64,000 nt of DNA from Bacteroidota bacterium (lineage in GTDB: Bacteria > Bacteroidota > Bacteroidia > Cytophagales > Cyclobacteriaceae), in assembly GCA_023428695.1 (NCBI GenBank), contig JAEYWY010000003.1, positions 1 through 64,000 of the forward strand, given 5' to 3'. Every line of letters starts with the position of its first letter. Within the stretch, counting starts at the first letter, position 1. This document shows positions 53,488 through 63,506 of the stretch, one piece after another. A program made the translations under genes and the position numbers. Under the pieces are notes generated by a model. That model was not told where the DNA came from, ran no database searches, and worked only from the letters and a program-made list of their open reading frames with translations.

Positions 53488-54271
53488 ACGCTCCGTTGGC
53501 GATGAACAGTTTTGGTTTATCGGAAAGATTGAAAACCCGGTAGAGAAAGAAGGACGATCGGGTACGTTTTGAAAAATCATACTCCAGCCTCGTGAAATAG
53601 AACGGTGCTTCCTTCGTAAGCTTTGTCGATTTCACTTCTATATAACGATCCGTTCCGTTGTCGTTTTTGGAAAGGATGTCGAACCCAAGGCCATCACCTT
53701 TTGTATATGACACCCATTCGATCTTGTCGGCGAGACTTGCTTTGCCGGCGTGTATTAGTCGCCAACGTTCATACTCAAGCGCGATGGTCTCTCCGGTATG
53801 CCCAATAGCCTGGTTTGCCTGCTCCCTCTCAAGATAGTTTATCTTAACAGGTCGGTTATAGACTAACTCAGGTTCCTGGTACACGGGATCAAGTTTGGGC
53901 ATTTCTTCCAGCATCGTTTCGAACGTCAATGCCTTCGGTGTTGGTGCTGATTCTGCAAACTGACGGAAGGCGGCTTCTGCTTCAGGGCGGCGCTGGATGT
54001 ACGAGAACACTACTTCCTCGAGGAGTTGTCTTTGATAGTTGTAGGCGGGAATATAGCCTCTGATGTATGGCTGTCCCATTCTCGCCAGCACGGCGCTTAT
54101 GTTCCGGTTCTTAAACTCGATCGAGCTTTCGGTTCTGCCCTTGAGCAGAGGAACAATTCTCCTGCGGACTTCTGATTTGTTAAAACGTATTCCGGCTTGC
54201 TCCTTCGACAGCATGTCGAAGTATTCTGAAACAATGATTTCTACTTCTTCGCGTGTCCAGTCTTCGGCCAT
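53438..54271 (-). CDS. DUF3883 (PD-(D/E)xK-like) domain protein
   Basis: This 277-aa protein starts at the ATG at 54271 (MAEDWTREEVEIIVSEYFDML). The N-terminal part has the helical 'RTREEV...YFxML' module often found in front of restriction nucleases. The C-terminal DUF3883 domain begins GHTGETIALEYERWRLIHAG and contains KGDGLGFDILS...YIEVKSTK, giving Asp and Glu-x-Lys as in PD-(D/E)xK nucleases. It is translationally linked to the HNH gene. Confidence 0.85.
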   Translation of the reverse strand: MAEDWTREEVEIIVSEYFDMLSKEQAGIRFNKSEVRRRIVPLLKGRTESSIEFKNRNISAVLARMGQPYIRGYIPAYNYQRQLLEEVVFSYIQRRPEAEAAFRQFAESAPTPKALTFETMLEEMPKLDPVYQEPELVYNRPVKINYLEREQANQAIGHTGETIALEYERWRLIHAGKASLADKIEWVSYTKGDGLGFDILSKNDNGTDRYIEVKSTKLTKEAPFYFTRLEYDFSKRTRSSFFLYRVFNLSDKPKLFIANGAYDEFCNIIPTHFKASF

Positions 54272-54392
54272 AGTGTGGTCAGGCTGGAAACAAGATACGA
54301 CGTTTTGCATGAACGTGGTAGCAAACCAGGGCATTGTCACCTCTGCGGAAAGTGTTAATTTAGACGCGATCCCTTCTCATCAGATCGTTTGA

Positions 54393-54626
54393 TCGCCGCC
54401 CAAGGGATCACAAATCCTGACCGTATGGCGGTTTCGCGAATATCACGAAAACACCGCGCCCGTTTACATCGTCCTCGGTCTGGGTGGCGAACCCTACAAC
54501 CCCGAAAAGCTTTACCTGATACCCTTCGCGAACGTAAAGCCTGAAATGCATCTTCTTGAGCTGGCACCCTGGCGGAAGATCAGGAGGGAGTTTTTTTATG
54601 ATTTGGAGAGGGAGAGGTTGGGGTGA
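54393..54626 (+). pseudogene. C-terminal gene fragment, family unknown
   Basis: The frame is open without an initiator and reads VWRFREYHENTAPVYIVLGL, then PYNPEKLYLIPFANVKPEMH and WRKIRREFFYDLERERLG, then stop. The periodicity is convincingly coding. It looks like the last 77 codons of a larger protein whose 5' part was lost at about 54,390, just where the opposing DUF3883 unit begins. Confidence 0.6.
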
Positions 54627-54693
54627 GCTTTGCTTCAGGGCGGCTGAATCCGATCCAGTGCTGTCGGGGACCTACAATCCATGGGCTCAGATT

Positions 54694-56616
54694 CTATTTG
54701 AATGCCAGGTCGTCAGCAGTTTTCAGAAGAGCTATAATATTGGGATCAAGGGTAGTGAAGTCCTCGAAATCGAAATGTTCAACGATTTTTTCGGCAAGCG
54801 CGACCTTCGAAAGAGCCTCATTCAAGAAGCCCCCCGTGAACGGCGCCTTCTTTTGAATACTCTTCAAGTATGTCTCCAGAACCGATTCATATTCGTCAAT
54901 TGTCAACGTTACATTGAAGGCCTTATTGACACAAGTTAGTGGATAATAAAATTCTATGGCGGGCTTGTCCAATTCAATAAATCGTTTTGCGTCATCGTCC
55001 TTAAAAAGACCTCGAACCACTTGAATTAATTTTCCATTTTGATGTGGACGGTCAAAAAGTCCGCAGACTTTGTCTCTGTATACGGGGATATAGTTTTGAG
55101 TCTTAAGCATCTGGGTAATCGCTTCCGCACCCTCTTTCAATTTATCGTATCCACCCAGGAAGTGAAATGCCAGATGTTCAGACTCAAAACGTCCCTTATT
55201 TTTGCCAAGCTGATATATTGCATTCAAGAATATTCTGTCGCTTCTACCCTCAACGATGATGATATTACTTGGAAAGAAGAGGTCGCACGGACTGCTGCCT
55301 AACAATTTGTATGTGGCGGTATGAAGTTCCTCAACTTCTTTCAATTGATGAATGCGTACCTCGCCTTTTTCTTTTGTGATAGAAAAGTTATGTTGGACAT
55401 TGGTACGTTCGAGGAACAAATGGGAGTGTGTGGCTAGTAGCACTCTTTTCAGGGGGAATCCATTAATGCCTTGGGTCGCGTCCTTGATTGCCTTAAATAC
55501 TTCTTTTTGCATACGAGGTTCGAGGCCGAGCTCTGGCTCGTCAATGGCAAGGAGAGTTACATTTGGATTAAACAGTTGTATGATTATAGGTAATGCAGCC
55601 TTTGCACCGGCTCCCTGTTCAATGGGACTTACATTATTTACCCTGACTTCGAGTTCAGATGCAAAACGCCCTTTCCTGATCTCTTGAAAACTCCAGGACT
55701 CAAAATGTTCATTCATCCAATTGATAATCTTCTCCCTGGTCGCTGTGTCCTGCAGCGCCAACTCCTCAGACCAATCAAATGGTTTATTCTGATCCACAGA
55801 ATCTTGACTTCTGTGTTGTCTGTTTACTTCTTGGCGACTTTCTCTTTGATGTCGATCCAAATCTTCAAGTTCATATTTATACTTCGACTCTGATTGTGTT
55901 CGATTCAGATCTAGATAATCGATTGTTAAATGGTGCTTTCTCATAAGTGCACTACACGCCCCAATAAGAACAGAAGTCTTTCCAGAGTTATTTCTGCCGA
56001 ACAATACAGCGATGGGCCCAACTGAAATTGAAGTTTTCTGGTCCGTGAGAGCTTTGATTGGTTTTAGGTCAATTCTTAATGGGACGAACTTTTCTCTGAC
56101 CTCACATTCCAGTTTGAAGTCAGTAAAATCAGCCCAAGCGAAAACGTCAAAGACTTGAAGAAAACCAATGTTCAGATCGCTCGATTTGTGAACTTGTGAT
56201 CCGAATGATATGATTGCCTCGATGCTACCAAGGGTGTTGTCTTGTCTCCGAACAGTCAGATGTACCTCCGAACCCTCATCATACTCTGCAGATGAAAAAA
56301 GAGTGTTTTGTGTGTCAGGAATGTGATGTTGTTGAAGTTGAATTAAGCCAGGATTTTGCCACTGGTTGTTTTCTCGTGTCCCTACGTAAACTTCTAAATG
56401 TAGTACCTGTGAATCGTTATATCGGTGATTCGACGACCAGATGGTGCCATTTCTGTCAAAATTGAACCGTAGTCCGAATCGCCAGAATTTGCATTTTGGC
56501 TTAATGCAAAAAGTGTATTCATAACCTTCAATCAGATACTTTTGATCGATTCTGAAATCGTTAATTTCTTTTTCACCAGTGTTGCTAAGGATTACTGTAT
56601 GATTCAATGGTATCAT
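54694..56616 (-). CDS. OLD-like ATPase with TOPRIM and novel N-terminal domain
   Basis: This 640-aa protein has Walker A GRNNSGKTS (about 203-211), a Walker B/signature region LLAIDEPELGLEP (about 355-367), the H-motif LLATHSH and a TOPRIM domain (about 450-530). The TOPRIM Glu lies in NIIIVEGRSD; the second metal motif is reduced to GLFDRP. These belong to the OLD nuclease superfamily, which acts in phage defence. Residues 1-185 are not part of known OLD proteins and look like a beta-sandwich (YTFCIKPKCKFWRFGLRFNF, HLEVYVGTRENNQW, HLTVRRQDNTLG). It lies downstream of the ISP-type enzyme. Confidence 0.82.
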   Translation of the reverse strand: MIPLNHTVILSNTGEKEINDFRIDQKYLIEGYEYTFCIKPKCKFWRFGLRFNFDRNGTIWSSNHRYNDSQVLHLEVYVGTRENNQWQNPGLIQLQQHHIPDTQNTLFSSAEYDEGSEVHLTVRRQDNTLGSIEAIISFGSQVHKSSDLNIGFLQVFDVFAWADFTDFKLECEVREKFVPLRIDLKPIKALTDQKTSISVGPIAVLFGRNNSGKTSVLIGACSALMRKHHLTIDYLDLNRTQSESKYKYELEDLDRHQRESRQEVNRQHRSQDSVDQNKPFDWSEELALQDTATREKIINWMNEHFESWSFQEIRKGRFASELEVRVNNVSPIEQGAGAKAALPIIIQLFNPNVTLLAIDEPELGLEPRMQKEVFKAIKDATQGINGFPLKRVLLATHSHLFLERTNVQHNFSITKEKGEVRIHQLKEVEELHTATYKLLGSSPCDLFFPSNIIIVEGRSDRIFLNAIYQLGKNKGRFESEHLAFHFLGGYDKLKEGAEAITQMLKTQNYIPVYRDKVCGLFDRPHQNGKLIQVVRGLFKDDDAKRFIELDKPAIEFYYPLTCVNKAFNVTLTIDEYESVLETYLKSIQKKAPFTGGFLNEALSKVALAEKIVEHFDFEDFTTLDPNIIALLKTADDLAFK

Positions 56617-56696
56617 AATTGTTTTTTATGGATTCATTTGGTTAAAGGCTATTTGAATTTGCTTATGGCTTTAACAGCAACAACCACTAACCCAAC

Positions 56697-56840
56697 TCAG
56701 GCAATAATCAAATTTCTGTCGGCAACAAATTCGACCGGAGGGGAGGCCTTATCAAGGTGCATTTCAATAAATCCAACTCCATCATTTGTCAACTTTCCAA
56801 CTAATTCAAATGGTCCCCATCCGTAAAACTTAATGAACAC
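56697..56840 (-). CDS. Small protein, 47 aa, between ISP enzyme and OLD gene
   Basis: A GTG-initiated frame starts 27 bp after the ISP stop and reads MFIKFYGWGPFELVGKLTND, then GVGFIEMHLDKASPP, then VEFVADRNLIIA. It has the same strand as both neighbours and a plausible globular composition with no TM. It could be an inhibitor or accessory of either neighbour, or a remnant. No homologue is known to me. Confidence 0.5.
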   Translation of the reverse strand: MFIKFYGWGPFELVGKLTNDGVGFIEMHLDKASPPVEFVADRNLIIA

Positions 56841-56867
56841 CTGATTTACAAAATGTGTCTCAGTATT

Positions 56868-59800
56868 TCAAAACTTAACCTTCGGCAACCCCGCCACAAT
56901 ATCCACTGTCTGTACACTTACATTAATAATGCTGAGCAACAAATCCAGAATATAACTTGGCTTCTCCACTTCACGCGACCAATCATTAGGATCGTTTTTG
57001 ATGCCGCTCTCTTTGTGTACCGTTACCTGATAACGTTCCATGATCCACTCGATGGCGCTTTTGCCGTTTACAACGTACTCGTAAGCTTTTGCAGGAATGT
57101 TTTCTATTCTGATTCTGCTGTTGTAGAGAATGGTGTCCTTCTGATCTTTCTTAGGGAAACGCATTTTCTCTACTGAGTAGAATTCATAGGCATCCATTTG
57201 GTATTGAGTTTCCGGAAGGATAATACGTGTTGTTGGATGCGGCTCTACACTTTCGTAGTTGATATGCAAGTCTGCCAGCTTGCGACCAGCCTTGCTGAAA
57301 GCCCAGAAGTCACGGATATCTTCCACTAAGGGAAGGCGAGGAAGCATTTTCTTTAGATCGTTAGAAAACGCTTCGCGATATTCCGAGCCATGCAGGAATC
57401 CGTATACATAATAAAAGATGTCCTCCTTAGAAACATTTTTTCCGTAAAGCCTCTTTGCCAGTTCGTAAGTGAAATCACTAATCCCATCTCTACGAACAAA
57501 TTCACTATCGCCATCAGTATCGAACAACCCTTTAGTTTGCTTCTGTCTCTGTTCAAAATAGAACATTGGCAAGCACTGACTTTTGCCAATAAGCTCCAAG
57601 TCTGGGATGATATTTGAAACAAGGACTGAAAACTCTTTTGTAACGCCTACACCAGAAACGCAAATAACTTTGTTTTCAATCTGATCATTTGGGATAAATT
57701 CCTCGAACTGTCCCCTTCGATGTATAAACTTCTCTCCATAGTAAAGCCTCTGTTTGAAGAAAGGTCTATACATCGCTGTAAGTATCTTTTCAGACTCAAA
57801 TTTGGCATGAGCGCCACTCGCTAACGCTGATACTAAACTACTCGACCAACTGATCTTGGTTGAATCTGTGTCGATGAATGACTGAGCTTCTATTTTCTTT
57901 TTAGAACTGGCTTCAACGAAGCTATCAACCTGAGAATTATAAAACTCGACTGTTTTCTTTGCTATTGACTTAAGGTTCTTGGCGGAGGAATTGTATACCC
58001 ATGCGTCTCTTGTCGTTTCATTCCCTCTGGAGTTCACAACAAAGAAGCTCTTTGATTTAAGATCGAATTTCTTTCCGGGAGCTAGAGGAGTCAACGATTC
58101 AAATGAATTACTTCTTTGGCTAATCCAATCACCATACTCATTGGGAGCTATTAAGGTGAAGGGCATCTGTTGATTAGCTATTGACTCAAATTTCTTGACA
58201 ATTGCAAGTTTCTCCTCGCGGCTTAAATAATCTCCTATGTCATGATAAAAGATTTTGGCCTTATCATTCTTACTGTTCGGTTTCTTGACCAGTAAAGTTA
58301 TTGCAATTGGTGTCCGTGAACCGGAACCAAATATTTTTCCTCCTTCCTTTCGGCTTAATTCTCCACTTGTTCGTTGGTTCCCTCTAAGATTAAAAACATG
58401 TATCGAGTTGAACTCACTTTCAATAGTTTTTCTAAACCCATCAGCGCTATTTCCGTCTAACCATGCGCCATTGGATACAAAACAAATAATTCCTCCATTC
58501 GTGTCAAGTCTATCAGTACTCCAACGAAATGCTTTGATATAAGAATCATAAAGTGAATTCTTATTCACGGCATCGGTTAGTGCTGCATATGTGGCTGCAA
58601 TACGACTGTCAAGCTTTTCATATTGCTGGTTTTGAGAATTGTCATTTGCAGAGCGCTGACCAACGGAATACGGAGGATTGCCCATAATTACACGTAGCGG
58701 AGCCTTCTTTTGTCGCTGTACACGGGCGGAGTTCTGCGGGAACATTTCTGAGAACAGCTTTTCTCCATCGTCTGTCTCCCCAAGTTGAAATGTATCTGTT
58801 AAACAAATGCCTTCGAATGCAGTGTACTCAGTCTCACCAATCGCATCATGATAGGCATTCTCAATGTTTACTGCTGCGATGTAGTATGCGAGTAGCACAA
58901 TTTCATTCGCATGGATCTCATTCTTGTACTTGTGTGGTAATTGTTTCTTATCAATCAGTCCACTTTGAATCAGTCGGGTAACAAAAGTACCAGTGCCTGT
59001 AAACGGATCGAGGATGTGAATATTCTCATCGCCAATACTGCGATTGAATTCCTTCTTCAGCACATCATTCACGGAATGCACGATGAAATCCACCACCTCA
59101 ACTGGTGTGTACACAATGCCAAGTCGATCAACCATCTTCGGCAAGGCAGTCTTGAAATACTTCTCATACAACTCCAGGATGATACGCTGCTTACCTTCCG
59201 AGTTGTCGATTCCCTCAGCACGCTTGCGCACACTGGCGTAGAACTTTTCAAGTGATTGGGTATCCTTCTCCAATGCCTGCTCTTCCAATAAGGTAAGCAT
59301 GCTTTGCATGGCTTTGGAAATGGGATTGTTCTTTACAAAAGAATATCCTTCAAACAATGCCTCAAAAACTGGAGCAGTAATCAAATGCTGAGAGAGCATT
59401 TCAATGGCGTCTTTCTCTCCAATATTCGGATTGATATTCTTCTGTAGACCAGTAAGGAATTTTTCAAAGGCCTGTTTGTACTTCTTATTCTCGGTGATCA
59501 GTCTGTTGATTCTTTCCTCGTGTCGCTGCGCTATCTCGGCCACGCTCTTTGCCCACTGTTCCCAGTAGCGCTTGTCGCCGACCTTCTGCACCATGCGGGC
59601 GAATACCACGTTCTGCAGCTGTTCAAACTGCAATGCCAATTGTTGGCTGATGTCTTTCTCGGAACCATATCCAGCCTGATCTTCCGCCACCACAGGCAGA
59701 CCGTGGTTGTCAAATGAATACTCCGGTCTGCCAACTAAAATTTGTGATGGTCGTCTCCGGTTAAGTTCGATTTTGTTAATGGTAGCGTTAAAGCGATCAT

Positions 59801-61742
59801 CGTGTGCGCGAAGAGCGTTCAACACAGTCCAAACCACTTTATAACGCTCGTTATCATCCAATGCTTTGTCGGGCTCCACGTTTGCAGGCACAACCACAGG
59901 GATGATGATGTATCCATACTTCTTACCTGGGGCTTTACGCATCACGCGTCCAACGGACTGGACAACATCTACCTGAGAGTTACGTGCAGAGAGAAACATC
60001 ACGGCATCCAATGAAGGAACATCTACGCCTTCACTTAAGCATCTTACATTCGTCAATACCCGGCATTCACCGTCTTCAGTATCTTGTTTCAACCACCAAA
60101 GCAGTTCATCGCGCTGTGGTGCCGACATGGTTCCATCAATATGCTTGGAACCTGTGGATACCATTTGCTCTTTCTTTTCTTCTGGTAGAGAACTGATGTA
60201 CGCATCGGTTGCTGTATTGAATATGGACGTGATCTTTCTTGAAACAGCAATGCTTTGGCAGAATGCCACTGCTCTTCGCATCGGTTCCGGATCGCTGTCT
60301 TTAATGATTCCCTGATCTCCAAGAATTTGTTTTGAAAGCGCATTGATGCAGCCAATCAATTTGGAAGCATCGTCAGTGGTAATTTCACTTTTCTCATCAG
60401 CAATCATCTTCTGCACAGCAGGCGGAACATCTTTGTCGCTGAGTGTGAGGATTAATACCTTATAGTCTGTCAATAAATTTTTCTCAACTGCATCACCAAA
60501 ACCGATACGGTAAATTTCCTCGCCAAACATGGCGACATCATCCATCGAACAAAGAATAGCATCAGCCTGCACTGCCTTGCTCTTGGCGTCATCACTATAC
60601 AGCCGAGGTGTGGCTGTCATGTAAATACGCTTCTTTGCTTTCAGGAATTTGTTGTCATGCACTTTGGTGAAAGCTGATTCATCTTCACCAGCGATGGTTA
60701 CACCTGTCGTTCTATGCGCTTCATCACAAATGATCAGATCAAATTGTTCGATACCTACATCTGACTTCTCCAGCGCCTTTTGAGCTATGGCAATGACATC
60801 AATGGATTGATAGGTTGAGAACACAACCGTCATGCCTTTGTGTCCATTCTTTTTGATGTGCTGAAATTGATTTACGATGTCCTTTACATCGGTAGATGCA
60901 GGAAGAGCCAGATCAACAACGCTGAAGTTGTCGCTGTCGTCATTCTTCGTTTTCTTCTTTGAAACTTCCGGATCGGAACAAATGCAAATGGCGTTGATAG
61001 GTTCTTTAGCAAAAGCCGTCCACTCCCTCAGTGTCTGACCAAGCAAGGCAATGGAAGGAACCAGAAACAAGATGTTTCCTTTCCCTTTTGTTTCATGTTC
61101 AGCTATTCGAAGCGAATTAAAAGTCTTGCCGGTACCACAAGCCATGATCAACTTACCGCGATCGAATTTTTTAAAGTGCTTGTGCGTTTTTTCCAGCGCC
61201 TCCACCTGATGAGGTCTTAATTCGCGGTCAGTTATTCGTGATTGTTCGCCACTGATGCCCTGATCAAGTTTCTCCCAATCAACCGGAGCTTCCTGGAGAT
61301 CAAACAGGTTGAGTCGTGTAACCGGTGGGTGTTGATTTTTAATTGACTCAGTAGCATTAGGGCCCCAGTTGTTCGTAGTAGAAATCCACAGACGATTGGA
61401 GAATCCTGTGCTCTTACCATCAACCTTAAATTTCCTGCTTGATGTTGAGAGAAATGAATCAACGGCAGGTTTGTCGATCAGCGCTTTCTCCTGAAAGCAT
61501 TTACATTGAATGGCCCAATAATCACCGTCGAAGGTAAGGGCCACCAGGTCGATACCGGTATCGCCACCGCCCAGATCATCACGTCCCGGAAACTCATTCC
61601 AGAGCCAAACTTTCTTGAATAGGTATGCATACTTGGGGTCAGTTTTCAGGTAGGCCTGCATCAGCCTTTCGAAACGGTCGCCTTTGTCGCGTTGAGAAAA
61701 TGATATTTTATGATACTTATCGAGTACTTTTTGAAATGTCAT
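56868..61742 (-). CDS. Single-chain restriction-modification enzyme, type ISP-like
   Basis: This 1624-aa fusion begins with an Mrr-like nuclease (Asp65 in GGGDTGIDLV, Gln79-x-Lys81 in AIQCKCF). An SF2 translocase/helicase follows (MACGTGKTF about 198-206; CDEAHRTTG about 340; VQSVGRVMRKAPGKKYG motif VI), then a coupler and an N6-adenine methyltransferase (DPFTGTGTF about 910; GNPPYSVGQ about 1021). A C-terminal target-recognition region (about 1250-1620) ends the protein. This is the layout of LlaGI/LlaBIII-type translocating enzymes, which restrict unmethylated phage DNA after collision. All catalytic motifs seem intact. Confidence 0.92.
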   Translation of the reverse strand: MTFQKVLDKYHKISFSQRDKGDRFERLMQAYLKTDPKYAYLFKKVWLWNEFPGRDDLGGGDTGIDLVALTFDGDYWAIQCKCFQEKALIDKPAVDSFLSTSSRKFKVDGKSTGFSNRLWISTTNNWGPNATESIKNQHPPVTRLNLFDLQEAPVDWEKLDQGISGEQSRITDRELRPHQVEALEKTHKHFKKFDRGKLIMACGTGKTFNSLRIAEHETKGKGNILFLVPSIALLGQTLREWTAFAKEPINAICICSDPEVSKKKTKNDDSDNFSVVDLALPASTDVKDIVNQFQHIKKNGHKGMTVVFSTYQSIDVIAIAQKALEKSDVGIEQFDLIICDEAHRTTGVTIAGEDESAFTKVHDNKFLKAKKRIYMTATPRLYSDDAKSKAVQADAILCSMDDVAMFGEEIYRIGFGDAVEKNLLTDYKVLILTLSDKDVPPAVQKMIADEKSEITTDDASKLIGCINALSKQILGDQGIIKDSDPEPMRRAVAFCQSIAVSRKITSIFNTATDAYISSLPEEKKEQMVSTGSKHIDGTMSAPQRDELLWWLKQDTEDGECRVLTNVRCLSEGVDVPSLDAVMFLSARNSQVDVVQSVGRVMRKAPGKKYGYIIIPVVVPANVEPDKALDDNERYKVVWTVLNALRAHDDRFNATINKIELNRRRPSQILVGRPEYSFDNHGLPVVAEDQAGYGSEKDISQQLALQFEQLQNVVFARMVQKVGDKRYWEQWAKSVAEIAQRHEERINRLITENKKYKQAFEKFLTGLQKNINPNIGEKDAIEMLSQHLITAPVFEALFEGYSFVKNNPISKAMQSMLTLLEEQALEKDTQSLEKFYASVRKRAEGIDNSEGKQRIILELYEKYFKTALPKMVDRLGIVYTPVEVVDFIVHSVNDVLKKEFNRSIGDENIHILDPFTGTGTFVTRLIQSGLIDKKQLPHKYKNEIHANEIVLLAYYIAAVNIENAYHDAIGETEYTAFEGICLTDTFQLGETDDGEKLFSEMFPQNSARVQRQKKAPLRVIMGNPPYSVGQRSANDNSQNQQYEKLDSRIAATYAALTDAVNKNSLYDSYIKAFRWSTDRLDTNGGIICFVSNGAWLDGNSADGFRKTIESEFNSIHVFNLRGNQRTSGELSRKEGGKIFGSGSRTPIAITLLVKKPNSKNDKAKIFYHDIGDYLSREEKLAIVKKFESIANQQMPFTLIAPNEYGDWISQRSNSFESLTPLAPGKKFDLKSKSFFVVNSRGNETTRDAWVYNSSAKNLKSIAKKTVEFYNSQVDSFVEASSKKKIEAQSFIDTDSTKISWSSSLVSALASGAHAKFESEKILTAMYRPFFKQRLYYGEKFIHRRGQFEEFIPNDQIENKVICVSGVGVTKEFSVLVSNIIPDLELIGKSQCLPMFYFEQRQKQTKGLFDTDGDSEFVRRDGISDFTYELAKRLYGKNVSKEDIFYYVYGFLHGSEYREAFSNDLKKMLPRLPLVEDIRDFWAFSKAGRKLADLHINYESVEPHPTTRIILPETQYQMDAYEFYSVEKMRFPKKDQKDTILYNSRIRIENIPAKAYEYVVNGKSAIEWIMERYQVTVHKESGIKNDPNDWSREVEKPSYILDLLLSIINVSVQTVDIVAGLPKVKF

Positions 61743-61885
61743 CGAGAACGACGGAGTTAGATGGGGTAAAAAAAAATAGCAGTTAAATATAGAGCAAACA
61801 TCTGAAATTTGCGTCCATTTTTTGTTTTTCGGTCGTCTTATAACTTAAGTCATATGGGAGGCATTTATTCAGAGCTAATTTTTGC

Positions 61886-62704
61886 TCACCGTTCCCATTT
61901 TATCGAACGAAATCCATTGATCAGTTCGACTGTTTTATTACGAAACTCATCCGAAACCCGTATCGTGCTAATATTCACATTGAGTCCATTCAACAGGCGA
62001 TCGGTGATTTCAATGATATCCATTAATTCAGAATCCTTGTCTGGATCCCCCATAAGTTCCTCTGTAATAATGGTAAAATGTTCGAATTGTGATAATCGGA
62101 AATAGTGGTCGTACAGAGATTTTTTAAATTCCCGGCCGTAAGTGATCCGATCCGCCATTTCGCCTGGGCTGGGTGCTTTCTTTGCTTTTATTTCGGGGGA
62201 GAATTCCGTGTAAATGTTCCGTTGATGCGACAAGAGTTCCTCCATTTCTGCTGAAGAAAGCTCAGAGTTCTTTACCTTTTTCTTCAAGTAGGACTCAAGG
62301 CGGGTGAAGAATGAAGTTGAGACCTCTTTATATCGCCTTATGAAACCAGTTTCATTCACCTCCCATTCGTCACGCTTGTCTTTTCTACCAATTGGAATGA
62401 GCCACTTGAATTCCTCCAGGAGGTATATCATTAGCAGCTGGTCAGCGATCAGCGGCCGCAGCAATGTATAAATGGCAAACTTGAATTTTGGATTGTTCAA
62501 AAAGTCTCCCCAACACCTGTAAATGGTGCGGAAATTGAGCGCATAGCGATGAAGCAATCCGATCAGGACCCGCTCATATTCATACTTCGAAATCCGACCT
62601 TGATAATGGGTAAATAAGTCAGCCAAAAAACCGTCCTGTTTTTCAAGGAAGGTTTTGTATTTGACCCAATTTGAGATAAACGGCGGCGATGAGGATGCTG
62701 TCAT
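61886..62704 (-). CDS. Hypothetical protein, helical, defence-island associated
   Basis: The protein has 272 aa from the ATG at 62704 (MTASSSPPFISNWVKYKTFL). It is almost entirely helical, with HRYALNFRTIYRCWGDFLNN and YFRLSQFEHFTIITEELMG. The 'SxFxHFT' segment is reminiscent of DUF5677-type proteins, which I can only suggest. No signal peptide or TM is clear. It lies 144 bp upstream of the ISP gene on the same strand. Confidence 0.72.
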   Translation of the reverse strand: MTASSSPPFISNWVKYKTFLEKQDGFLADLFTHYQGRISKYEYERVLIGLLHRYALNFRTIYRCWGDFLNNPKFKFAIYTLLRPLIADQLLMIYLLEEFKWLIPIGRKDKRDEWEVNETGFIRRYKEVSTSFFTRLESYLKKKVKNSELSSAEMEELLSHQRNIYTEFSPEIKAKKAPSPGEMADRITYGREFKKSLYDHYFRLSQFEHFTIITEELMGDPDKDSELMDIIEITDRLLNGLNVNISTIRVSDEFRNKTVELINGFRSIKWER

Positions 62705-62740
62705 AGTCGTCTTGATTTGTGTTGCTAAATAAAGAAACAA

Positions 62741-63506
62741 CTACGCAACCTTTTTGCGCAGGAGAATATTTTCTGTTTTTTTTCTGGGATGGCAAGTCAA
62801 TAAAACAATTATAAACTCGGCCCTGACCGCTCGAGTTATGCCTGGCACCATATCATTGTTAATTTCTCGCCCAAAAACGGACAAAGGAACCCCATACGAT
62901 GAGGCTATTCAGATCCAGAATCGGTGATGGTAAAACGTAGATAACCTTAATTCATCACCAACGTTTATCAGTTTATCAAACCTACCGAACCCAAATTAGT
63001 ACGCACCGCAACATCAGTTATTATTGCCATGAACAATGGCACAGTCTAATTTACAGGTACAACATTAAAGGACTTACTCGGTTACCATGAATCTATAAAG
63101 TTTAAGAATTGCTGCGGCAATAATTGCCCTTGTCTATATCGCTGTTCCGGGGTTTCAGTGGTGGGTTTTTGAGAAGGTGCCTGCGGGGCCTGATCAGTTG
63201 GCAATTTCCTGGACGGTGGACACCTCTTGCATATTCTGCGCTCATGGTTGATGCTGATCTCCATGTTCAGACTCTGGTTCATATTTTTTGTTGTTTGCCA
63301 TATTGTTACCAATACAAGCAGGTTTCTGATATTTCGGTCATTAGAGTGCCAGCCATTTCAGCCATACCGTGCCACTTTCTGTGGGTTCAAAAGTGTTTAG
63401 AGTTTTTTTATTGATCGATCTTTTTTCTCAAGGAGTTTCCTGATAGCGTAATTCGATGGTAACTGTCCGGTGAACTAATGAATTAACAGTTAAACAAAGA
63501 AACTTT
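62741..63506. other. Intergenic region, no firm gene
   Basis: About 770 bp. A minus-strand frame (63082-63312) and a plus-strand frame (from about 63,106, IAAAIIALVYIAVPGFQWWV) overlap, and neither is convincing. The plus frame looks like a decayed membrane-protein fragment. A small palindrome TGCCAT-GAACA-ATGGCA lies near 63,028. Nothing else was recognised. Confidence 0.4.

Noticed and set aside
54556..54939. Plus-strand 127-codon frame opposite the OLD gene
   Set aside because: Most of it is antisense to the C-terminus of the OLD-like gene, and the only coding signal nearby is in the frame ending at 54626.
63082..63312. Minus-strand 76-codon frame as a real gene
   Set aside because: It has no family motif and low-complexity Pro/Gln/Thr composition, and it overlaps an equally plausible decayed plus-strand frame.
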